This document shows, in pieces, positions 57,101 to 64,000 of a DNA stretch of 64,000 bases. Source of the DNA: Sinotaia quadrata (taxonomy: Eukaryota; Mollusca; Gastropoda; Architaenioglossa; Viviparidae); the NCBI GenBank assembly GCA_028829895.1, contig CM054179.1, positions 43,444,617-43,508,616 of the forward strand, read 5' to 3'. Below the pieces are notes generated by a model. It had not been told where the DNA came from. It saw only the letters and a program-made list of their open reading frames with translations, and did not search any database. Within the stretch, counting starts at the first letter, position 1. Each line of letters starts with the position of its first letter. A program made the translations under genes and the position numbers.

Positions 57101-60100
57101 GCTGGATTGAAGTTAGGTAGTGTGTGGATACAACATTCATTTGAAGAGAATAAATGTAAAGGGAAAAAGAAGTTAAAGTTTGTGAGGAGTATGTATTCTG
57201 ATACTGCCACATTATTATTGTACATTGTTATTGATATGCTAGAAAGAAGCCCATCATTTGTTGGGATTGCCTCAGGAGGTGTTTTTATTTTAATTTTTGA
57301 ATTGTGGGATTTCATTAAATCCAATCATATTAGCTTTCTCGTGTACTTACGCCAATGCCAGTTAGTTAATGAGTATGATTATTATTAATTAATTAATCAT
57401 CCATAGCTGATTACAAGTGATGAAAATCTTAATTTATTTTATTAATGATCCTTCAGCAGATACCACTTGTCTCTTTCACTTGGCAGATATCTTCTACAAC
57501 ATTAAAGATAAACATTTACCATCACACAATATTCCATAGGTGGAAAACTTCTTACTAAAGGAGAAAATAAATCTGTCTTTAATCTGTATTTAGCGAGCCC
57601 CCCACCCACCCACTTTCTTCTCCAACATAAGGTAATCAATATGTGTAAGAAGGTCAGTAAATTTAACAATAAATTTATTAGATCAACAATAAATATACAT
57701 ATGACAAATACAATGAAAAAGATTACTTGACATCGATATTTCCATGAAACCACGTTTGAATAATTTCTATAATTCACAGTCTTATGCCTAAAATACAATT
57801 CAACAATAGAGTCAATACAACTCACAGGATAGTTATTATTAGAGAACAGAAATGGAGTTATTAGAGATAAGCAATAAAGTTTCTAAGTTACTTTGCTTAG
57901 ATGAAGCCACAAATGTCTTTTTTCATGCACTTTTGCAACAGTTTCACAAGTTTATAACTATTAGATAATAAAAACTACTCACTGGCTTGCATTACATGAG
58001 CACTTTCTAGCATATTCTCAACTTGAGTTGTTTACTTCCAACTCTGACACTTACAAAAATACCATCATAAGGAGTGCCAAGGCCGTGACAGTTCAACAAT
58101 TTATATAACAATTAAATTTTAAAACAGAGATAGGCAAATTTACTCTGCCACACATGGAAAATATTTCTTTTTAAACCACACTTCAGTGAATGTTAAATTA
58201 TTACTATTGACCAGTTTTCTCTGTTCAGATCCATCAATAATTTTGCTTTTGACATTACAAGACCTTTGAACCCTTGATAAGGTGATGTGTAATTGACTAT
58301 AGTTTAAAACAGGTTCAGGAAGATATATTCCAACCTTAAATGGACTGTCCGCTAAATAAATTTGGAAACTTCATGCTGATTTTAAAAATTTGTGAGGTAA
58401 TGGGTAAACCCAGTTTAACAAGGTTGTATTCAGAGTGGTGCCCCCTTCAGTCACCATTTGAACAATGATGTCTGTGCATGTCGACTTTTAGCGAATATGC
58501 CATTGTTACATCATGAATATTTTTAAGAACATGCTGAAAGACACAAAAGTAATATCTTTGACTGATGTGCTAAACCAAGATTAGGTTGGAGACAAAAACT
58601 ACCTTAGCCGATGACAATAGCTTGCCAAACAATTATGTTGGCTTACAACCGAGCCAGTGCACATATGCTTCAGAACAGAAGATGACCTAGTGCTTTTTAT
58701 AGTAAGATGCATTGTTTTCTGTTTTAAAATATACAGCGCATAAATATGTTTGCATTTGTAGAAATTTGTTATTTATGTATTCATAGTGATAATTGGTGCA
58801 TATGTTTCTTTTCAAAATAATTAATTCTACACTTATTGAACCTTTCTATCCTACATGAGAAACATATAATTTTTCTTGAAAATTTACATATTTTTGTGTA
58901 CAATATTATTTGATCCAAAGTGATTTATAAAAATCTTTAATTGTTGTACCAAATCATAACTGGAGCAATAATACAACTTTTGAATTTTGAAAAGATAAAT
59001 GAAGGAGGATGCTAAATAAGTTTTTCTGTAATTTTTTCTTCCTCAGTTTGCTCTGTATGATTTATAGATGTATGAAACTGTTTTTATTGTACAGACAACC
59101 TATACTCTGTGCCTATTTCTGTCAGTGAAAAAAAGTACTTTTAATTACAACTTGTTTTTCTATTCTTTTTTAAAATTTAGTACATAACAGTTGCTCCAGA
59201 TCAGCTTCAGATACTGCAAGGCCTCTGGTTCCCTTGGTGTCAAGACTGTGACCGTTCAGCCATTAAACAACTTGTAGGGATCATAGGAGCTATAATTATG
59301 CCACACAATCTGTATCTCCATTCAGCACTTGTCCTAGTATGTTAGTATGTCAGTGTCTTATTATCTAGTTGTATCTCTGCTTGCTACTATCAGTGCATGT
59401 CCTAGTATATCACTGTCATATTATCTAATTGTAAGTTTAATTTCTCTCTTGTTACTGTTAATTGCACCTCCACTTGGAACTTAGTATTGTTTTGATATTT
59501 ACATGTAATTTTTTTTATCCCTTGTCCCAATAAATGCATACTATGGTTTTATTATATACCTGTGTATCTACTTAACTCTTAATCTAGCATGCCAAAGTTT
59601 TGTTATTTTATCGGTGTTTTCACTTACCATTAGATCTTGTTACAAACTTGTTATGTTCTTGTATCTGCTCACTGCTTGATCTAGTCTATCTACAATTGTA
59701 TCTTGACTTATAATTGTCATAGTACATCATTGCTATTTAATTGCCAATCTGTATCACCCGATGCTTATTATAGTATGCCACTGCCTATATCATCTTTCTA
59801 ATTGTCCTTGCTTAGTCTTTCTACAATTGTATCTCAGCTTATGATTGTCCTAGTAAATAACTGCTATCAAATCATCACTTGTACAGTTGCTATTGTATCA
59901 TTTTTTTGTTTGTAGGTGTTACAGTTTATTTCCTTTATTGTATTAGGAAATCTAAAAGTACAGTCAACTAAATACCTGTATTATTTACTTTCTGTTCAGG
60001 ATTTTTTTTTTTTTTAGTTTTCTTGTGTATTAAGTGCTTAAAAGCACATCTTTAACACAATGGTCACATAAGGTTGTCAGCACATTCAAACTGTAAATAA

Positions 60101-63100
60101 AAAAATTTTGATTTTCATTTCTAATTTATGTGTTTGTGTGTGTGTGTATGTGTGTGCACTTTTTATTTTAATTACAGTCTCGAGATGTGGATCGAAAGAA
60201 GAAAGAATCGGTGAAGGAAGCTAATATGTACTATTCCATTGAATCAGGTGATAATTGTATTTTCTTTTCAGTAGAAATATGATATTTTAGAGTGTCAAAC
60301 AAAATGAGATTTCCAAAAATACATTTAATAATTGTTTATCTTTTCTTTCTTATTAATGAATTCCCCCTCCCCAAGTTAAATTGAGGTTATTGTTATGCAA
60401 ATTTTAATGCTAATTTGCATATTTTTCATAGAGAGGAAGAAAGAAAACTGCCTATTGAAGAGAGCTTTTTGAATTAGGTATTATGCTAAGAATTTTTATA
60501 TACATGGTATGTTTACTTGCAAAAACAAAGAATGAAAGCTTCGTTTGATGGACTTAAATAGAGGTTTTACTGATTGATTTAGAATTTCATGTCTACTTCC
60601 AAATTTCACTGAATTCATAGATGACTCTAGCTCTGACCTAGTGGTTTAATTTTGTAATTGAAAGATATAGGTAGCACCATATAAAGCTAAGGATAGGGTG
60701 TGTTGAGTAATTGTGGGACTTATTATGGGACTTTTCTTACAAGTTCCTCTCATTAGATTGCCTGTTGTATAGTCAACCATGTCCTTATATACTTTTTTGT
60801 TTTCTATGGGTAAAAAAATATTTAGTATGCTCAAATCTTTTAGCTTAATTTGTTTGTTTTTTTTAAAGTGTACTATTTATAGAAAATAAATATGGTTTTC
60901 ATAATACTGTCCCTTTAACTGAATGGTGAGTCTTCCACCATGAGCTAGGATTTACCTTCACTTAAAAACCTGGTAATTTTTAATCTGATTCACCTGGATT
61001 TGAATCTGTAGATTTCATGAGCATTGTCTTTTATCTCTCCTTTCAGTTGTCATCTCCTCCATTCTATGAGCTGTAATTTTTTTAATAATAATTATAATGC
61101 TATTTCTTTAATTTTTTTATTAATGTACAGTAGGGCTGGCTGTCCTTGCTGTCAGCATTTCATCGTCTAATTTTATTGAGATAAAGTCAGTTAATGCCTC
61201 ATTTCGATATAAACACACCTACTTATTGTATGAATGGAATATTTTAAAATAAATTATCAATTTTAATCAATAATTTTAAGATGATATGTTACCTCTACAT
61301 TTTTATATTTCAGAATGTTATGATAAAATCTGTTTGTAAAGTGAAAGTTAGGGATAGACAGAATGGGAAAGAAAGATAAGTTGGATTTTTTATTGAGTGC
61401 TTAGCAGAAAGTAGGATTATTGTGTGGGACTGCTATGCGGCATCTACATTGAAGGTAGAATATTTATCAAGAACTCATTAGGTGGTTATCTAGCTTTTAG
61501 ACTGATGTAACTGTGAACTTGTTTATGGATAAGTGACATGCATTGACGGAATGTGGGTGTAGAAGATGTGAGAAAGTCATAAATATTAATTAATTCTAGG
61601 TGTATTCTTGAATTCAGTTGATTAGTAAAGTTAGTCAAGGTAGAGGTAGATGGAATCTCTAGGCTGAGAAAACTCTGGTGCAGTGCCCCAAAACTTTACT
61701 CTTTTGCAAACATACTCTTTGGGGAAGATGTTCTGTATATTGAGTCCCTTCTGTTACAGGTTGTAGATGTTAAATTTTTTAAAGGAACCAAAAGACAGGT
61801 CCTTGGCTACAAAAGTTTTTAATTTTTGTCCTTCATTTTCATGGGCTTTTGATGTTGAATTTGTCCATATGAAGTGTTTGTTGATGCCAATGTTGCTATG
61901 TTGTTGCCAAGAGATTTAGTGTGGAATGATGGCAAAGTGTAAACTGAACTTCTTAGCTAAATTATAAACACTAGTGTGTAATGTGTCAATGAAGAACATT
62001 TAAAGCCTGGATTCAGAATGTATTTTGTTTATTGCCAAACTTTATTACATTTTTGTTAATTGTGTCCATCTTGTGCATCTGTTAGTGTAGCATTATAAAG
62101 TCACCCAGTGTACCTCGCAACACTACCCTATAAATATTTTTGGCATCTTGCTTGAAGTTTTGGTATCTGCTATATTTGAAGTTACTCACATCACATTTCA
62201 TTAGCTTCTGATAATAAGTACTTTAAATTCTCTGGTAATAAGTACTTTAAATTCTTTTTTTCAGCAATTGCCCTCTTCATATCATTCTTGGTGAATCTTT
62301 TCATAGTGGCTGTTTTTGCAGCAGCTTTCTCAGATCCCAAGTATGCAGATGCTGCTAGTCTGCGTGTTGCAGTAAGTTCACATGAAGCCATATAGGTTGA
62401 TAGTTTTGCTGTTGCTAATTTTCTACTTGTCATTTTTAAACACTAAACAGGTAAGACTCCCTCTGTTGTGTTATTTTTTACCTTTTATTTACTTTGTTTT
62501 AATTTTATTTAGTTTAGAGATGGTTTCATATATATTATATGGTTATGAAGTTTTCAGAATACTAAATCTATTACTTTGCTGAATTGTAAAACACTAACAG
62601 TTATGCATAACTAGTCACTTACAGAATAGAATTTCATTTATACTGAAAGTGAGAATTGTAAATGTTGCTAGTACAAAGCTGCATATTCAATTAATGATTT
62701 GATTTGCTACTAAACTTTTTTGTACAAGATTTCTCATCAAGTCCAATACATTTTGAGCAGTTTTTCTCTTATGTGTGCAGGGGGAATGGCTTAATGATAA
62801 CTATGGATTTGCTATGAAAGTCATGTGGGGCGTTGGTTTACTGGCTGCAGGACAAAGTTCAACAATGACTGTAAATAAATTTTCTTCATACAACCAGATG
62901 CTCGTAAAGAGTGGGATGTAATTTCATGTTCAAATGAAACATCTAGTCAACATCTAGTTATATGAAGGAATTTTTTTAATATAAATATTATAAAATTTAA
63001 GGTTTATTTTTTTCTAAACCTTATCTGTTTATACCAATCTCCCACATCCTTTTCTTAGTTTATTTGTGTTCCAAAGCATGCATTGTGTTGAGGCTTTAAG

Positions 63101-63614
63101 TGATTGCATGAGGCAACGTGGAGTTCTCTCTTTGGAAAGTCCTTTAAATCTTTTATTTCTTATTCCTTTGAGTTTTCATGAAGTCTTGAACATCAGCAAT
63201 AATCATAAATATGGGAGTTGTAAGATACAGAGTACTCTAACTTTTTTCTGAGCATCTCGAAATATTTGGGAAAGGCATATTATACTTAAAAATGCATACA
63301 AAGCATAAAGTATGTTCTTGTACATTACCATATATGTATAGCATAATGAATGTTCTTGTTTTCTTAAAGGTGCATGCTTTAATTTGCTGTTAATAATCAG
63401 TACATACTTTACTATTTTCATTTTTTGGAAGGAAACCAATAGTCAATGTGTTTGTCTAGAATCATGTTTTATGTGTTTTTGGTATGTGAATCTGTTGCAT
63501 GAGTTGTATATGGGGCATAGTAAGGACCACTTGTTTAGTTGTTTGAAAAAAATGTGTTCTTACAAAATAACATTGTTTATCCAGGGTACTTATGCAGGAC
63601 AGTTTGTCATGGAG
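53904..63614 (+). CDS. SLC11A-like: Nramp/SLC11 (DMT1-like) divalent metal transporter, 5' part
   Basis: A proton-coupled importer of Fe2+, Mn2+ and related ions. Ten exons join in consistent phases to 401 residues; vertebrate DMT1 has about 560, so the last helices lie off the right edge. The N-tail of 87 residues is polar and begins [10 protein letters not shown], with an acidic di-leucine sorting motif (ERQPLL). TM1 carries the metal-binding pair D111 and N114 in DPGN. TM6 carries MPHNLYLH (M290, H292, H297). GQSSTMT (385-391) and [10 protein letters not shown] (392-401) form the family's consensus transport signature, split between exons 9 and 10. All key residues are intact. The start at 53904 opens the frame and follows a likely acceptor AG at 53900-53901. 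The acidic di-leucine suggests endosomal or lysosomal targeting (inference). Confidence 0.95.
54725..54847 (+). CDS. SLC11A-like: Nramp-like exon 2 (residues 88-128)
   Basis: Acceptor TTTATAG, donor GTAACT, both phase 0. It contains [20 protein letters not shown], the TM1 metal site. Confidence 0.95.
55082..55160 (+). CDS. SLC11A-like: Nramp-like exon 3 (residues 129-155)
   Basis: Acceptor CCTGTGCAG, donor GTCTGA, a weak donor, phase 1. It encodes TM2, [17 protein letters not shown]. Confidence 0.93.
55672..55819 (+). CDS. SLC11A-like: Nramp-like exon 4 (residues 155-204)
   Basis: Acceptor ACTTTGCAG, donor GTGAGT, phase 2. It includes [20 protein letters not shown], a strongly conserved Nramp segment of TM3. 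Confidence 0.95.
56474..56612 (+). CDS. SLC11A-like: Nramp-like exon 5 (residues 204-250)
   Basis: A T-rich tract and CACTTACAG precede it; donor GTAAGC, phase 0. It contains TM4-TM5, including [20 protein letters not shown] and [11 protein letters not shown]. Confidence 0.95.
57353..58155 (-). repeat. dispersed repeat family, copy 4, in Nramp intron 5
   Basis: Plus-strand left end TGCCAGTTAGTTAATGAGTA, right end GATAGGCAAATTTACTCTGC and CACA. On the minus strand it matches the start of copies 1-3 and the end of copy 3, with an internal deletion. Short termini (TG..CA) are compatible with an LTR, but no flanking duplication was found. Confidence 0.82.
58150..58385 (-). pseudogene. PIF1/Helitron-type helicase C-terminal relic
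   Basis: On the minus strand from 58340 the frame reads [20 protein letters not shown], then [17 protein letters not shown]. This is the final motif block of Helitron and PIF1-like helicases (VGIYLPEP, a variant of HGQLYVALSR). The preceding SGQS at about 58347-58360 matches the usual GQT block after a one-base frameshift. Nothing longer of the Rep or helicase domain is seen, so this is a dead fragment. Confidence 0.75.
58386..59180. other. rest of Nramp intron 5
   Basis: Non-coding. It may include more of the decayed Helitron, which I cannot align. Confidence 0.5.
59181..59336 (+). CDS. SLC11A-like: Nramp-like exon 6 (residues 251-302)
   Basis: It follows the longest intron (2.57 kb). Donor GTATGT, phase 0. 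It carries the [19 protein letters not shown] metal site of TM6. The extracellular stretch CQDCDRSAI has two cysteines. Confidence 0.95.
59321..59900. repeat. degenerate minisatellite spanning exon 6 end
   Basis: The exon 6 end and donor (TTCAGCACTTGTCCTAGTAT) is echoed 66 bp later by TATCAGTGCATGTCCTAGTA, and more weakly near 59710-59860 (TTGTCATAGTACATC, TTGTCCTAGTAAATA). TTATCTAGTTGTATCTCTGC phrases also recur. Confidence 0.55.
60178..60247 (+). CDS. SLC11A-like: Nramp-like exon 7 (residues 303-326)
   Basis: A TG-rich and T-rich tract and ATTACAG precede it; donor GTGATA, phase 1. It encodes the charged loop [20 protein letters not shown]. Confidence 0.93.
60248..62264 (+). other. Nramp intron 7
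   Basis: AT-rich intron of 2.0 kb with no recognised element. At its 3' end a 25-bp block (AATAAGTACTTTAAATTCT with flanks) is duplicated in tandem at about 62209-62257, just before the acceptor. Confidence 0.7.
62265..62371 (+). CDS. SLC11A-like: Nramp-like exon 8 (residues 326-361)
   Basis: Acceptor TTTTTCAG, donor GTAAGT, phase 0. TM7, [16 protein letters not shown]. Confidence 0.95.
62781..62870 (+). CDS. SLC11A-like: Nramp-like exon 9 (residues 362-391)
   Basis: Acceptor TGTGTGCAG, donor GTAAAT. It ends [11 protein letters not shown], the first half of the transport signature. Confidence 0.95.
63585..63614 (+). CDS. SLC11A-like: Nramp-like exon 10 (residues 392-401)
   Basis: A ten-codon micro-exon, [10 protein letters not shown], between TATCCAG and GTGAGT, phase 0. 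Its 30-bp size is far below average, but the motif leaves no doubt. Confidence 0.95.
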
Positions 63615-64000
63615 GTGAGTTAAATCTTTCTTAAAATCAATTTGCATGTTGGGTTATATCTTATTATTAATATGTTTAACAGAATATAAATTATTTATTG
63701 CTGCTGTGTAAAGGAGTATTACTGAACATGTATTTAAATATCAGTTCAAAAGATTTATACTTTCTTATCTTTGTTATTGGTGTAAATTGTTCACTGTTGT
63801 ATGTTATTGTTCATATATGAAAAGTTTGTTGAATTAATTATATTTTGATAGATTGTATTTTAATAGCTTCATCAGTAAGGATATTCTCACTTATCATGTG
63901 ATGAGCATTGTGCATTATGCTGATGGGCCATTTTGTATAGCCATGTTCCCTTTGTCTTCATTTGGATGTTACATTAGCAGGCAATTGCTAATTATACTGA
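63615..64000 (+). other. Nramp intron 10, continues beyond window
   Basis: It starts with GTGAGT. No further exon is visible before the window ends. Confidence 0.8.

Noticed and set aside
57107..57388. 93-codon ORF in Nramp intron 5
   Set aside because: It runs into the dispersed repeat, has no motif and lies between well-defined exons with matching phases.

Overview
The window looks like nuclear DNA of a bilaterian animal, most likely a mollusc and perhaps a gastropod. The evidence is intron-bearing genes with GT..AG splice sites, AT-rich non-coding DNA, many long (CA)n and (CTAT)n microsatellites, abundant minisatellites, tRNA-headed SINE-like repeats and decayed LINE, Gypsy, hAT and Helitron remnants. 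The taxon call is inference. I see no bacterial or viral gene organisation.

Four genes are well supported. (1) On the minus strand at 3906-7216 are the first two coding exons of an MFSD6-like transporter; its C-terminal exons must lie beyond the left edge. (2) On the minus strand at 34382-41879 I assembled three short exons, with matching phases, into a 127-residue secreted protein of the beta-microseminoprotein (PSP94/MSMP) family. No single long open frame reveals this gene. (3) On the minus strand at 47123-48178 is an intronless 351-residue rhodopsin-class GPCR. (4) On the plus strand at 53904-63614 are the first ten coding exons (401 residues) of an Nramp/DMT1-type divalent metal transporter, running off the right edge.

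Weaker gene candidates are a 16-codon plus-strand first exon at 42022 that would share a bidirectional promoter with the microseminoprotein gene, a possible alternative first exon of the Nramp gene at 53111, and a minus-strand ORF at 21672-21908.

Region by region. 1-8 kb: MFSD6-like gene with introns full of repeats. 8.8-11.3 kb: a degenerate 22-bp minisatellite split by a 1.3-kb DNA transposon with perfect 32-bp terminal inverted repeats. 11.3-34 kb: gene-poor DNA with a LINE tail, SINEs, minisatellites and copies of one dispersed repeat family. 34-42 kb: microseminoprotein-like gene, whose two introns hold six or more tandem arrays. 42-47 kb: repeats and a Gypsy RNase H relic. 47-48.4 kb: GPCR. 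48.8-51.7 kb: a broken hAT transposase gene. 53-64 kb: Nramp-like gene, with a dispersed-repeat copy and a Helitron helicase relic in intron 5.

The genes do not form an operon or an evident shared pathway; they are ordinary separate animal loci. The most unusual signals are the reduced-cysteine microseminoprotein, the intact transposon inside the minisatellite, the dispersed repeat family that may be LTR-related, and the splice acceptor of MFSD6 exon 2, which abuts a (TG)n tract and is a NAGNAG tandem site.
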